64,000 nt of DNA from Verrucomicrobiota bacterium (GCA_029573725.1 JAKQDQ010000178.1:593929-657928); one strand, 5' to 3'. Shown: positions 25,732 through 36,500, counted from the stretch's first letter. The notes: generated by a model from the sequence alone, not told the origin. Translations and numbers: made by a program.

Positions 25732-28230
25732 TCACGGCGGCCGCTGCAAGTGGCGCACCTCGTACGCGTAGCGCATCTGCTCGCCGGGTTGAAGGGAGAC
25801 AATGGGGGAGAACAATTCCAGGTTGATCTGTTGACGCGAAGGCTCCCAGAACACGCCCAGACGGGCGAAGTCGCCGGGCGCGAAGCGTTGTTCCACCCCG
25901 AATCCGGCCTGATGGTTGAAATAGGCGTAAGCGCCGCCCTGCACCGCCTGGTGGACCACGGCTCGTTGTTCGGATGTGGGTTCTGCGTGACGCCAGTGCC
26001 GGTTCACCTGCTGCCAGCCGGGTTGTCTCACGTAAATGGCCAGCACCTCCGGATCATCCGTTCCGGTCGCGGTGTCATACTCCGGATGGATCTGGAAATC
26101 GAACGTGCGAGCCTTGCCCGCGGTCGCCACCGTCGTGAACCGAATCGCCTCACCCTGCAACGTGATGCGGCGTTCGAGGCGGGCGCCGTCCTTCGTCGTC
26201 AAAGTGAACCGGGCGTCGTGTGGTTCTGCCTGGACGGTGAACGGCAGGATGTTCGAGGCGGACGGTCCTTCGCCCTGGCGCAACCATTCCTCGTGCCGGA
26301 ACCGGCCAAAAGAACGCCGCGCATAAGTCACATTGCGTCCGGTGGGCTTGTACGTCATCTCGACCACTTTGGCGTTGCTTTCGGGCAGCACCACCACCCG
26401 CCAAAATTCGTTCTCGAGGCGCACGGCCTGCAAGCCAGCGTGCAGGCTGCGCCAGCCGGCCAGATACTGCGCCGTAGTGGTCAGCTCGTCTTCCATGGTG
26501 ACCTCAAAACGCCGGCACAGGGCAGCGTAGCGCGCCAGTAAATCGGATGGAAACCCCGCCAGATTGGGCCGGCAGATGCCGTTGCTGATCACCAGCTCCA
26601 TGCTGGCCGCGCTCAACGCAGCGCGCAGGGCGCACACGGAGGCCTTGGCAACACGCGCGCGGATGATCTCCGATTGGGCGCGGGCCAGCGCCGCATCGAA
26701 ATACGCCATGATGCGCGCCGCGGATTCCAGGTTGAGGGCCAGGGCGGCCTCGGTCGGAAAACAGGTGGGATGCACCCGCGCCGCGCCGACCCGGTCGTGG
26801 TAATCCTTCAGGCAGGCCAGAATCGGCTCCGCCGATTCCGCGTAATGCAGGCGGCAGAATTCCGTCGCCTCCTGCCAGCTATCCCGGCCCGGCCGCCATA
26901 AACAGCGTGCCATGACGTAGTTTCGCAGATCGCTCAACTCGGTGGAAAACCCATTGCCGGCGGCCTGCATGAAAACGCCGCGGCCGTGGTTTTCCGCGAA
27001 GTAGGCCACGCTCCGGCCCAGGCTGCGGAGGTTCGGAAACGGCAGGGTGTAACCCTTGAAGTTGGTGTTGTAATGCCAGATAAAAATGCGCTCCGCCTTC
27101 TGTTTCCAGCCCGCCAGATCCTCGCAGAACGACCGGTTCAACGCGCACGTCCGGTCGTCAATGGCGTGAAAGTCGCAACACTCGATGCTGCACAACTGGA
27201 TCATCACATTGTGCCGCGCCCGGAGGGTTTTTGGCGGTTTGCGGGTGTACAAATAGGCGTAGGTGCTGAGGACGATGTCCGGATGCATCGGCTCGATGCG
27301 TTCCGCCACGGCATTGACAAAGCTCAGCGTGGCCGCCGCGTGCGACTCCTCACGGGCATCCAGCGCGGCGCAGGCTGGACAGGTGCAATAACTCTCGTTG
27401 TCCATCTGCGCAATGCTGATGTTTCGCGCGCGTGGATCCTTTGCAATTTCCGCCAGCACCGCCTGCACCACCACCTCGACCAGCCCGGGATGGCTCATGC
27501 ATAACTGCGGTCCGCCGCCGCCCATCTCCAGCCGGCGTTGGCCGTCCACGAGCGCGAAGTATTCCGGATGTTCCTTGCCCCACTTCGCCGGCGGCACGAG
27601 CGAAGCCACATTGTGACTCACCAGCCGCCAGCCCGTGCGCCCACCCAGTTGCGGATCGTCGGTGAGGGTGTTCACGCGCAGCCGCGTGGCGAACTCCGGA
27701 TGCCGGGCGTTCTCCCCGTAATACGACCAGCGAAAGGCAAAGACAGGTTTCCTGATCCCATGGCGGCCCAGCGGAATTTTCCGTTCCCGGGGCCGGTCGG
27801 GGTAATACGTGTGATCAAAGGTGAGGAACCGGACCCCGCACCACTCTTCAAAAAACTCATAGACGCCGTAGAGCGTCCCTCGCGCCCCTGCGCCATCAAT
27901 GTACAGGCTGTGTGGCCGCACCTCGAGCCGGAACCCCTCCTCGCCATACAACTCGCGGACCAAAACCGGTTCGCCCTGCCGGGACACGGCCGTGCTGCCG
28001 ATGCAGACCACGCCGGCGTCGGCCGGGGCGGCTTCCAGAATTGGGAGAATTGTTCCAGTCATTTCCCGGAACAACCGCTGAAACTCCGCGGCGGCGTAAT
28101 GCTCGGACGGGGACGCCGGCGGGGCACAGATGATTTTCCAGGCGCTGATGTCTGCCAGCGTGATGGCGTTTTCCCCGGGCGCGGCCGCCGCCACTGCGAG
28201 CCATGCCATGATCCAAGCCAGTCGCTTCAT
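25732..28230 (-). CDS. Exported DUF4838 family protein (alpha-glucuronidase-like N-terminus)
   Basis: An 832-residue protein with a signal peptide (MKRLAWIMAWLAVAAAAPGE). An N-terminal domain of the alpha-glucuronidase/GH-associated type (SEHYAAAEFQRLFREMTG ... GARGTLYGVYEFFEEWCGVRFL) precedes a DUF4838 barrel-like domain containing SIAQMDNESYCTCPACAALD and IQLCSIECCDFHAIDD. The C-terminal region is beta-rich. DUF4838 proteins are found in polysaccharide-degrading Verrucomicrobiota and Bacteroidota and resemble glycoside hydrolases, but no activity is established. The Cys pairs in the DUF4838 region are typical of the family. Transcribed alone. Confidence 0.85.
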   Translation of the reverse strand: MKRLAWIMAWLAVAAAAPGENAITLADISAWKIICAPPASPSEHYAAAEFQRLFREMTGTILPILEAAPADAGVVCIGSTAVSRQGEPVLVRELYGEEGFRLEVRPHSLYIDGAGARGTLYGVYEFFEEWCGVRFLTFDHTYYPDRPRERKIPLGRHGIRKPVFAFRWSYYGENARHPEFATRLRVNTLTDDPQLGGRTGWRLVSHNVASLVPPAKWGKEHPEYFALVDGQRRLEMGGGGPQLCMSHPGLVEVVVQAVLAEIAKDPRARNISIAQMDNESYCTCPACAALDAREESHAAATLSFVNAVAERIEPMHPDIVLSTYAYLYTRKPPKTLRARHNVMIQLCSIECCDFHAIDDRTCALNRSFCEDLAGWKQKAERIFIWHYNTNFKGYTLPFPNLRSLGRSVAYFAENHGRGVFMQAAGNGFSTELSDLRNYVMARCLWRPGRDSWQEATEFCRLHYAESAEPILACLKDYHDRVGAARVHPTCFPTEAALALNLESAARIMAYFDAALARAQSEIIRARVAKASVCALRAALSAASMELVISNGICRPNLAGFPSDLLARYAALCRRFEVTMEDELTTTAQYLAGWRSLHAGLQAVRLENEFWRVVVLPESNAKVVEMTYKPTGRNVTYARRSFGRFRHEEWLRQGEGPSASNILPFTVQAEPHDARFTLTTKDGARLERRITLQGEAIRFTTVATAGKARTFDFQIHPEYDTATGTDDPEVLAIYVRQPGWQQVNRHWRHAEPTSEQRAVVHQAVQGGAYAYFNHQAGFGVEQRFAPGDFARLGVFWEPSRQQINLELFSPIVSLQPGEQMRYAYEVRHLQRPP

Positions 28231-28549
28231 GCGGTTCCTCACTTTGCTTGCGTGCACCGGACGGAACAACGTCGCGGTGAGTTGATTGAAAACAATTTCG
28301 GGCCTGACCCGGTCGTGTCAATCCGGGAATCGGTCGCGCGCGCTGGTTGGGCGGCGGGGGTGGCTTCCTTGAGCGCCGCGGACGAGCCATCCACGGTGGG
28401 GCGGGAATGTTCGCCAGGCCCGGCGCCCTGGAGCGGTGCCGGGGTTTTTGCCTGGGGACGGCCGGCATTGCGGGCTGATCGCGCGCGGTCTTCGGTCCAT
28501 CGCCTCTTGCCGGAGATCATTCTGGGCGTGGTGACTGAGGGGGGCGAGA
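28231..28549. other. Intergenic region upstream of the DUF4838 gene
   Basis: About 320 bases between the DUF4838 start and the 3' end of tRNA-Val. No gene or repeat was recognised; it should contain the promoter of the DUF4838 gene. Confidence 0.5.
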
Positions 28550-28624
<75 letters not shown>

Positions 28625-28836
28625 CCGCTCGGGGCCAAGCATCATGCCGGGACGGCTGGGTTTTGGCAAGCACTCCGTGCGGCCTGTGCCCCGGCCCGGC
28701 ACATCCATCAGGTGCCACAATCCTTTGCCAATCGTGGCCCAACGTGTTAGAACTGACCCGCCACCCGGACGCCGGCAGGGACGTCCGGGAGCGTGATCGA
28801 AATGAGCGCACTTTTGCGATTTTCTCCGCCACGGAC

Positions 28837-29637
28837 ATGAAACGTTCCGCGTGGCCCGTCGCGCTCACCATCGCCGGCTCGGACAGCGGAGGAGGTGCAG
28901 GCGTGCAAACCGACTTGAAAACCTTCGCGGCGTGGCGTTGTCATGGCACGAGTGCCATCACCTGTCTCACCGCCCAGAATCCCCGCCAGGTGACCGGCAT
29001 CCAACCGGTGCGGCCGGACATGGTGCGCGCGCAACTGCGCGCAATTTTTGCGGAACTGCCCGTGGGCGCGGCCAAGACCGGGATGTTGTTTTCCGCCGGG
29101 ATCATCAAAGTGGTGGCGGAGTGGTGGGCGGCGGACAAGCGGCCGCCGTTGGTGGTGGACCCGGTGATGGTGGCCACCAGCGGGGCGGTCCTGCTGAAGC
29201 CCTCGGCCATTCACGCGTTGAAGGAACGTCTGCTGCCGCAAGCCTGTTTGATCACCCCCAATCTGGACGAAGCCCAGCTCCTGCTGGGAGGAACGCTGCG
29301 CACCCTGGCCGATTTGCGGGCGGCGGCGGTGGGGCTGCATGACCTTCTGGGCTGCGCCGCCCTGGTCAAGGGGGGACACCTCGATTGGCGCGGCCAGGCG
29401 GTGGATGTCTTGTTCGACGGCCGGCGCGTTACCGTGCTCCGGGCGCGCCGCATTCCTGGTGTTTCCACGCACGGCACCGGTTGCACCTATTCGGCGGCCA
29501 TCACCGCCCACCTGGCGCGGGGCGCGAAACTGCTCACCGCAGTCCGGGCGGCCAAACGGTTCGTCACGGACGCCATTGCGCAAAGCTACCGGATTGGAGC
29601 GCACCTGGCGTTGCAACCGGGTGCGCCAGGCAAATAA
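28837..29637 (+). CDS. thiD: Hydroxymethylpyrimidine/phosphomethylpyrimidine kinase
   Basis: Phosphorylates HMP and HMP-P in thiamine synthesis. The 266-residue ribokinase-fold protein begins with ALTIAGSDSGGGAGVQTDLK, the family signature, and carries GTSAITCLTAQN, KTGMLFSAGII, VVDPVMVATSGAVLL, LITPNLDEAQLLLG, ALVKGGH and the catalytic THGTGCTYSAAITAHLARG near the C-terminus. Full length. The frame is open upstream to 28663, but the ATG at 28837 fits the family. No TPP riboswitch was found upstream. Confidence 0.93.
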   Translation: MKRSAWPVALTIAGSDSGGGAGVQTDLKTFAAWRCHGTSAITCLTAQNPRQVTGIQPVRPDMVRAQLRAIFAELPVGAAKTGMLFSAGIIKVVAEWWAADKRPPLVVDPVMVATSGAVLLKPSAIHALKERLLPQACLITPNLDEAQLLLGGTLRTLADLRAAAVGLHDLLGCAALVKGGHLDWRGQAVDVLFDGRRVTVLRARRIPGVSTHGTGCTYSAAITAHLARGAKLLTAVRAAKRFVTDAIAQSYRIGAHLALQPGAPGK

Positions 29638-29687
29638 GCTTGAATGTTTTGGCGGAACCGGCCTCTAATGACGGTGGGAAACATGAC

Positions 29688-29978
29688 ATGATGAAAAAGA
29701 TTTCAGCCTTCCTTCTGGTTTTATTGAGTGCGACCACACTGCCGCTGTGGGCCGCAGGCAAAAAGCAGGCGGCTCTCAAGCCGTATCCGCTCGATGTGTG
29801 CCTCGTTTCCGATGAAAAGCTCGGAGAAATGGACGATCCGTACGTGTTCGCTTACAAGGGACAGGAGATTAAATTGTGCTGCAAACCCTGTGCGAAAGAT
29901 TTCAAGAAAGATCCCGCCAAGTATCTGAAGAAACTGGAAACCGCCGCCAAGACGGGGCCGAAGTCCGGGAAAAAGTGA
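29688..29978 (+). CDS. Small exported YHS-like metal-associated protein
   Basis: A 96-residue protein with a signal peptide (MMKKISAFLLVLLSATTLPL) and a short domain reading YPLDVCLVSDEKLGEMDDPY then IKLCCKPCAKDFKKDPAKYL, which resembles YHS/TRASH-type metal-binding domains (Cys in DVC, CC and CKPC, ending in FKKDPAKYL). A Lys-rich tail follows. It lies 50 bases after thiD but its content ties it to the heavy-metal efflux genes downstream. A periplasmic metal-binding or sensing role is inferred. Confidence 0.75.
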   Translation: MMKKISAFLLVLLSATTLPLWAAGKKQAALKPYPLDVCLVSDEKLGEMDDPYVFAYKGQEIKLCCKPCAKDFKKDPAKYLKKLETAAKTGPKSGKK

Positions 29979-30025
29979 CCTCCGGCGCTGCCGGCATCAT
30001 TACCATTTGGCACGGTAACTGATCC

Positions 30026-30382
30026 ATGGAAGCAGTGAGAAGAGCGATGGCAATCCTTCTGAGCCTGGCCATGATCTGGCTGCAAAGCGTCGTGGCCACG
30101 CCCGTGGTGGCGGCGGCCTCCGCCGCGCCAGCCGCCGCCTGTGCTTGTTGTCGGGCTCAGAAGACCTGTGGTTGTGTGGCGGCGGCCACGCCGGATGCCC
30201 GGCCCATCACCGCCGCAACGCTGGCCGGCAGCGGCGCGACCGATTTTCACGCCGATCTGGCGCGGGTCAGCCCGGCACTGATTCCTCGCGCCGCAACGGC
30301 CGCCCCTGTTTCCGTTCCCGCTTCGTTCGAGTTGATTCCGGCCGTTCCGCTCTTCCAGCGGAATTGCGCCCTGCTGATCTGA
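30026..30382 (+). CDS. Small exported Cys-containing protein of the metal efflux locus
   Basis: A 118-residue protein with an N-terminal hydrophobic segment (AMAILLSLAMIWLQSVVATP) and a Cys cluster CACCRAQKTCGC just after an Ala-rich stretch, then a low-complexity Ala/Pro-rich remainder. No family was recognised. Its place between the YHS-like gene and the CusC-like gene suggests a role in metal handling. ATG at 30026; no clear Shine-Dalgarno. Confidence 0.6.
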   Translation: MEAVRRAMAILLSLAMIWLQSVVATPVVAAASAAPAAACACCRAQKTCGCVAAATPDARPITAATLAGSGATDFHADLARVSPALIPRAATAAPVSVPASFELIPAVPLFQRNCALLI

Positions 30383-30468
30383 TTTTTCACCGTTAACCCC
30401 CGGGGTGTGCCCCGTTCCGGAGGCACTGCGTACTGGATTGTTGTTGGCGGTTGAAAAATTTTGATGGC

Positions 30469-31821
30469 ATGAAGAACAAAATACTTGGTCAGTTGGTGGC
30501 GGGCTTGTTGATGGGCTCCGCCTGGAGCGGAACGGGATGGGGGCAGCCGCCGCCGGAATTGTCGGGCACCGGCGCGTCATCTGCGGACGCTGCGGAATTG
30601 CAGCTTACGCCCGCGTTGCTGGAGCGCTGGGTTGCCGAACTGGCAACCAACCATCCGGCGTTGCGGGCGGCGCGCGCCCGCACCCGCGCCGCCGCCGCCC
30701 AGATTGAATCCATCCGCACCTGGGCGGATCCGGTGGCGCGCGTGGGTGGCATGGCGGCGGACCGCATGATGCGCCAGGAGGATGGCGACTTCCAGTACGG
30801 CCTCGAACAGCAACTGCCCCTGTTTGGCAAACCGGAGGCGCAACGGCAGTTGGCGGCGGCGGAACGGGCGGTGGCCGCCACTGCGGGCGATGCGCAATTC
30901 CAGGTGTTGCGCAGCGAATTGCTCCAGGCGCTTTGTCGGGCGGCGCGGGTGGATGAAACGGTGGCCATCGCCGAACAGGACCTGCATTGGCTGGAGTTGA
31001 CCACGCGCACCGTCGAGGCAGGGTACCAGTCGGGCAACGGGCGGCTGGTGGACGTGTTGACGCTGCAAAACGAGCAAAGCAAACGCATCGCCGGACTCCA
31101 GACCGAACGCGAGAACCGCGCCCAGGCGTACCGGGCGGTGAACCGGTTGCTGAACCGCGATTTGACCAGCGCCTGGCCCAGGTTGCGCCTGCCGCCGGTG
31201 GCAGACGCCATACCGTTTGAGCCGCGCTTGTTCGACGCGGCAGCGGCGCGTTCGCCCGATCTGGCCGTGGTGCGGGCGGAAATGCAGGTCGCCGAGGCCG
31301 GCGTCCAACTGGCCCGCAAGGAACGCTGGCCCGACGTGATGCTGGAATTCCAGAACAGCACTTACGTGCGTGAGCGCGACTGGCGTTCCACCGAAGTCAT
31401 GCTCGGCTTCAGCATTCCCTGGGGGAACCGCGCCAGGTACCGGGCCGCCATCCGGCGCGAGGAAGAGAAGCGCCGGGCCGCCGAACTGGAGGCGCTGAAC
31501 GTCAGCCAGGCGGTGCAGGTGGAACTGCATGCGCTCCTCACCCGCGTTGCCGGCGCGCGCCGCGAGGCGCTGCTGTACCGGGATCAAGTCATTCCACGCA
31601 GCGAACAGGCCCTTGCCGGCGCCAAAGCGCTTTTCGAGTCCGGGGGCGGGTTGCGCGATGTGCTGGATGCGCGCCGCATGTGGCTGGATGGCCGGTTGCG
31701 TTACACCGGGGCCGTGGCGGAACAATATCAGGCCCTCGCGGAACTGGCCCGCTATTGCGGGGTCGCCGACTGGGAGGCCTTGCAAGCCCTCACCCACGAA
31801 ACGAAAGGAAACACCCCATGA
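30469..31821 (+). CDS. TolC-family outer-membrane efflux protein (CusC-like)
   Basis: Outer-membrane channel of a tripartite RND efflux pump. The 450-residue protein has a signal peptide and two long alpha-helical repeats (coiled-coil-rich, Ala/Arg/Glu-rich): WVAELATNHPALRAARARTR, the YGLEQQLPLFGKPEAQRQLA segment, and in the second half VVRAEMQVAEAGVQLARKER then VMLGFSIPWGNRARYRAAIR. Layout matches OEP-family metal pumps. ATG at 30469 preferred over an in-frame TTG at 30451. Its stop overlaps the start of the CusB-like gene (ATGA). Confidence 0.9.
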   Translation: MKNKILGQLVAGLLMGSAWSGTGWGQPPPELSGTGASSADAAELQLTPALLERWVAELATNHPALRAARARTRAAAAQIESIRTWADPVARVGGMAADRMMRQEDGDFQYGLEQQLPLFGKPEAQRQLAAAERAVAATAGDAQFQVLRSELLQALCRAARVDETVAIAEQDLHWLELTTRTVEAGYQSGNGRLVDVLTLQNEQSKRIAGLQTERENRAQAYRAVNRLLNRDLTSAWPRLRLPPVADAIPFEPRLFDAAAARSPDLAVVRAEMQVAEAGVQLARKERWPDVMLEFQNSTYVRERDWRSTEVMLGFSIPWGNRARYRAAIRREEEKRRAAELEALNVSQAVQVELHALLTRVAGARREALLYRDQVIPRSEQALAGAKALFESGGGLRDVLDARRMWLDGRLRYTGAVAEQYQALAELARYCGVADWEALQALTHETKGNTP

Positions 31822-33509
31822 AATCCCCTGCCTTCGGCCGGTGCGTCTCCATGGTCGTCGGCTTCAGTTTGATGCTGGGGCTGGCGGTGACCGGTTGCCG
31901 TGACCCGGATAATTCCTCCGAAACCGCCGTGCGCTCCGCGCGGTATTACCAGTGCGCCATGCACCCGTGGATCCGGGCAGACCAACCGGGAAGTTGCCCG
32001 ATTTGTGGCATGGACCTCACCCCGATTTATGAGGGGGGCGGCGCGGAGACCCACGATCACCTGATTGCGCTCTCGGAAAGTTCTGTTCACGCGCTCAACG
32101 TCCAGACGGTGACGGTGAAGACCCAGGCGTTGACGAAGACGTTGATGGTGGCGGGCACCCTGGAACTAGACGAGACACGCCGGCGCGTGATGGCGGCTTA
32201 CGTCGGTGGCCGCATTGAACAACTGCACTTCGGATTCGTCGGCGCAGAAGTGACCGCCGGCCAGCCATTGGCCGGCATTTACAGTCCCGCCCTGTTGCAG
32301 GCGGAACGTGAATACCGGATGGCGCCGGCGGAGTTGCGTCCGGCGGTGGCCTCGCGACTGCGCCAACTGGGGCTGACCGGGGCGCAGATTCAAGCGTTGC
32401 CCGCCAAGGATCCGGACCAGCTCACGTCCGAAATCCTCGCGCCGATCAGCGGTACCGTGATGACGAAAGCTGTTCTGGCCGGTCAATACGTGACCGAGGG
32501 GGCGCGCCTGTTTGAGATCGCCGACCTTTCCCGGCTTTGGTTTCAATTCCAGGTGTATGAGGCGGATCTGCCGTGGGTTTGCACGGGACAAACCGTCACC
32601 GTCAGCACTCCGGCGCACCCCGGACAAACCATTGCGGGGACGATCAGCTTCCTCGAGCCGGACCTCGATCCGGTGACGCGGACGTTACGGGCGCGGGTCG
32701 AACTGGACAACCCCAGGGTCAACGGCCGGCGGCGGTTTGCCTACCGCAGCTACGCCGAAGGCCGGGTGGAATTGACCGCGCCCGTCGTGCTGGCGGCGCC
32801 GCGCAGCGCCATTTTGCAAACCGGCCCGGAAGCGGTGGTTTTCGTGGACGAAGGCGGCGGCGGTTATTCCCGGCGGACCGTGCAGTTGGGCCGGCGGGGC
32901 GACACGCTGGTGGAAATTCTCGGCGGTTTGAGCGCCGGTGAGGCGGTGGTGGTCAGCGGCCAGTTGTTGATGGACGGACAGATGGAAATCAACCGGCCGC
33001 CTCCCACCGCCGGCCATTCCGCTGCGCCGGAGGCGTCCCCTGCCTGGCCGGCTTTGGACGCGGCGCAGCGGCAGGCCGTGACGGATTATCTGGCGCTGGC
33101 TGATGCGCTGGCCGCGGCGCTCGCCGCCGACGAGGTGAAGCAATTCAATCTGCACGCCGAGCGCGCTCCGGCGGTGACGACGCAGTTGCTGGCCGCTTTC
33201 GATCGTCCCAGTCCGTGGCAGGCGCTGGCCCGGGCCGCGTTGAACACCGGACATCTCACCGCCGCCGCGACGCTCGAAACTGCGCGGAAAACCTTTTATC
33301 CCTTCAGCGAGGCGGCCGTGGCCCTGGCGCAAGCGGCGCGCCGGAAAGAAACCGCGTTCGCCGGGGTGAAAGTGTTTCGTTGCCCCATGACGAAGGACGC
33401 GTTTCCGGGCGCGCCGAACCGGGCGGAGTGGCTGCAATTGCAACCCGGAGTCCGCAATCCGTGGTTTGGCGCGGAGATGCTGGACTGCGGCGCGGAAGTG
33501 AAACCCTGA
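31818..33509 (+). CDS. RND efflux periplasmic adaptor (CusB-like) with metal-binding and DUF3347-like domains
   Basis: A 563-residue adaptor, likely a lipoprotein (LGLAVTGCRD). Order of parts: an N-terminal heavy-metal-binding domain YYQCAMHPWIRADQPGSCPI with CGMDL (about residues 40-70), the barrel-sandwich and helical hairpin of the membrane-fusion protein family, a beta-barrel region, then a C-terminal DUF3347-like helical segment (VTDYLALADALAAALAADEV) and a second short Cys region VFRCPMTKDAFPG. The N- and C-terminal metal sites fit Cu/Ag transport. ATGA overlap with the TolC-family gene and 11 bases before the CusA-like gene: a tightly coupled tripartite operon. Confidence 0.92.
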   Translation: MKSPAFGRCVSMVVGFSLMLGLAVTGCRDPDNSSETAVRSARYYQCAMHPWIRADQPGSCPICGMDLTPIYEGGGAETHDHLIALSESSVHALNVQTVTVKTQALTKTLMVAGTLELDETRRRVMAAYVGGRIEQLHFGFVGAEVTAGQPLAGIYSPALLQAEREYRMAPAELRPAVASRLRQLGLTGAQIQALPAKDPDQLTSEILAPISGTVMTKAVLAGQYVTEGARLFEIADLSRLWFQFQVYEADLPWVCTGQTVTVSTPAHPGQTIAGTISFLEPDLDPVTRTLRARVELDNPRVNGRRRFAYRSYAEGRVELTAPVVLAAPRSAILQTGPEAVVFVDEGGGGYSRRTVQLGRRGDTLVEILGGLSAGEAVVVSGQLLMDGQMEINRPPPTAGHSAAPEASPAWPALDAAQRQAVTDYLALADALAAALAADEVKQFNLHAERAPAVTTQLLAAFDRPSPWQALARAALNTGHLTAAATLETARKTFYPFSEAAVALAQAARRKETAFAGVKVFRCPMTKDAFPGAPNRAEWLQLQPGVRNPWFGAEMLDCGAEVKP

Positions 33510-33520
33510 GGGATGAGGTC

Positions 33521-36500
33521 ATGATTCACCGCATCATTGAATGGAGTCTCAAGAACCGGTTTCTGGTCCTCTGCGCGTCGTTGTTGATCGTCGTCCTGGG
33601 GGTGCGAGCGATGTACCGCACGCCGGTGGACGCCATTCCGGACCTCACCGAAAACCAGGTCCTCGTCTATGCCGATTGGGCGGGCCGCAGTCCGCAGGAG
33701 GTGGAGGATCAGGTCACCTATCCGTTGACCACGGGGCTCCAGGGATTGTCCGGGGTGAAGGACGTGCGCGCCACGTCCATGTTCGGCTTCTCGCTGGTCA
33801 CGGTGGTTTTTGAAGACGGCGTGGACCCCTACTTCGCGCGGACGCGGGTGTTGGAACGACTGAACTACCTGCAGGCCAACATGCCGGAGGGAGTGCAGCC
33901 GCAACTGGGACCGGATGCCACCGGGCTGGGCTGGGTTTACCAGTACTACCTGCACGTGGATCCCGCCAAATCGCCCGGCGGCGGCTACGATCTGGGACAG
34001 TTGCGCGCGGTGCAGGACTGGCAGGTGCGTTATCAGCTGGCCAGTGTTCCGGGGGTGGCGGAAGTTGCCAGCATCGGCGGCTTTGTGAAACAGTACCAGG
34101 TCGAGCTGAGCAGCACGAAAATGCGCGCGCTGGGGGTGTCGTTGGGCGAAGTTCTGCGCGCCGTGCAGGACGCCAACCTGAACGTCGGCGGCAAGGCGCT
34201 GGAGGAAAACGGCGCGGAATTTGTGTTGCGGGGCATCGGGTTGATCACCAGTCCGGAAGACCTCGAGCTGGCGGTGCTCAAGGCGGTGGACGGCACACCC
34301 GTCTATTTGCGGGAGGTGGCCACTGTGCAAATCGGCGGGGCGTTTCGCCGCGGCGCCCTGGACATCAACGGGGCCGAGGCGGTGGGCGGCACGGTGATCA
34401 TGCGCACGGGGGAGAATGCCAAGGCGGTGATCCAACGGGTGAAGGATCGTCTGGCGGCCCTGGCCCCCAGTCTGCCGCCGGGAATTTCGATCCGACCGTT
34501 TTACGACCGGAGCACGTTGATTGATCGCACGATTGACACGCTGAAACACGCGTTGGTGGAGGAAATCATTCTTGTCACGCTGGCCCACGTCATCTTTCTC
34601 TGGCATTTCCGCAGCATTCTGATCGTCACGCTGCCGCTGCCGATTTCGATCCTGATCTCCTTTCTGCTGATGCGGGAGCTGGGCATCACCAGCAACATCA
34701 TGTCGCTCACCGGAATTGCGATCGCCATCGGTGTGCTGGTGGATGCGGCCATTGTGGTGACGGAAAATGTGCTCCGCCATTGCGAACGGGCCGAGGCCCG
34801 GCACGGCCGGGCGCTCACGCCGGGTGAACGCTGGCAGGTGACGCTGGCTGCCTGCCAGCAGGTGGGGCGGCCCATCTTCTTCGCCATGGCCATCATTATT
34901 CTGGCGTTCGTGCCGGTGTTTGCGCTGACGGGGCGGGAGGGCAAGCTGTTTCATCCGCTCGCGTGGACCAAGACATTTGCCATGATCGGGTCCACGCTGC
35001 TGGCGGTGACGTTGGTGCCGGTATTGTGCAGTCTGCTGGTGCGCGGGCCGTTTCATTCCGAGGAGCGCAACCTGTGCATGCGGCTGTTGCTGAAAATTTA
35101 CGACCCGATTCTGGACGCGGCGCTGCGCTTCCGCAAAACCGTTCTTGTGACCGCCGGCCTGCTGCTGGGGACGGCCCTGGTGGTGGCGTTTGGTCTGCCC
35201 CCGGCCTGGACGGCGGCGCTGCGCCACGCCGGTTGGACGCGCACGGCTGGCTGGGCGCAGGGTTTCGGCCGGGAATTCATGCCGCCGTTGAATGAGGGGG
35301 GGCTGCTTTCCATGCCCGTGTTGCTGCCCAAGACCGGGTTTTCCGAAATTCAACGGGTGATGGCATGGCAGGACAAAATGCTGGCGGAAGTGCCGGAAAT
35401 TGAAATGGTGGCCGGCAAGCTCGGACGTTTTGCCACACCCACGGATCCCGCGCCAACCGAGATGCTGGAGACCACCATCACCTTGCGCCCGGAGTGGATT
35501 TCCACCAACCGCACGGTGCTGGGGTTTCTCAAACTTCCGCGCGTGGTGCGCAATCCCGCCTGGCGCGACGGCATGACCCTGGAGAAGCTCAAGGCGGAAT
35601 TGACCGAGCAGCTGCGCGTGGTGCCCGGGTACGTGCCCGCGCTGCTCCAGCCGATCGAAAGCCGCATTCTGATGCTGTACACGGGCATTCGCGCCCAGAT
35701 TGGCGTGAAGATTTACGGGGACAATCTCGAGGCATTGCAGCGCCAGGCCTATGCGGTGGAAGCGGTGATGCAGAACATTCCCGGGGCCACCGGCGTTTCC
35801 CCGTCGCGCGATCAGGGCAAACCGTACCTGAACATCCGGGTGGACCGGCAGGCGATGGCCCGTTACGGATTGAGTGCGCGCGACGTGCTCGATGCGGTGG
35901 AGGTGGGCCTTGGCGGCAAGGACGTGAGCGTGGTGGTGGCGGGGCGGGAACGCTATCCCATTCAGGTGCGGGTGGCGCGCAGCGAACGCGATGATCTGGA
36001 AGCGATGGGGCGGCTGCTCATTGCCTCACGGGTGGAACGCGGCAACCCGGCCACCACCGCGGACGGGGAGGGCGGGGTGGCCTCCCGCGAGCGCGCCGCC
36101 CCGGCCTATATTCCGCTGGCGATGGTGGCCCGCATCACCCGGGAGACCGGCGCGAACGAAATCGCCAGTGAGAACGGGCAATTGCGGGCCTACGTGCAGG
36201 CGAATGTGCAGGGGCGGGATCTGGGCGGTTTTGTCCGCGACGTGGAGGCGGCGCTGCGGCAGATGGACTGGGGGGGCATGACGTATCAACTGGCCGGCGA
36301 ATATGAAAATCAACGCCGGTTCGCCCAGACGATGCGGCTGGTCTTCCCGGCGGTGCTGCTCATCATTTTTCTCCTGCTGTATCAGATTTATCACAGTGCC
36401 GCGGAGGCGGCGCACGTGTTGCTGGCCGTGCCGTTCGCGTTGAGCGGCGGCGTGCTGCTGCAAAAGTTGCTGGGCTACAACTTCAATGGCGCGGTGTGGG

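Noticed and set aside
25181..25735. 184-residue minus-strand frame between nth and DUF4838
   Set aside because: Overlaps nth in another frame and is rich in Arg, Pro, Gly and Thr; no signal, domain or start context.
25126..26541. 471-residue plus-strand frame across nth and the DUF4838 gene
   Set aside because: Antisense to two well-supported genes and without any domain.
28625..28836. Possible TPP riboswitch upstream of thiD
   Set aside because: The conserved CTGAGA and ACCTGA-type elements were not found in the region.
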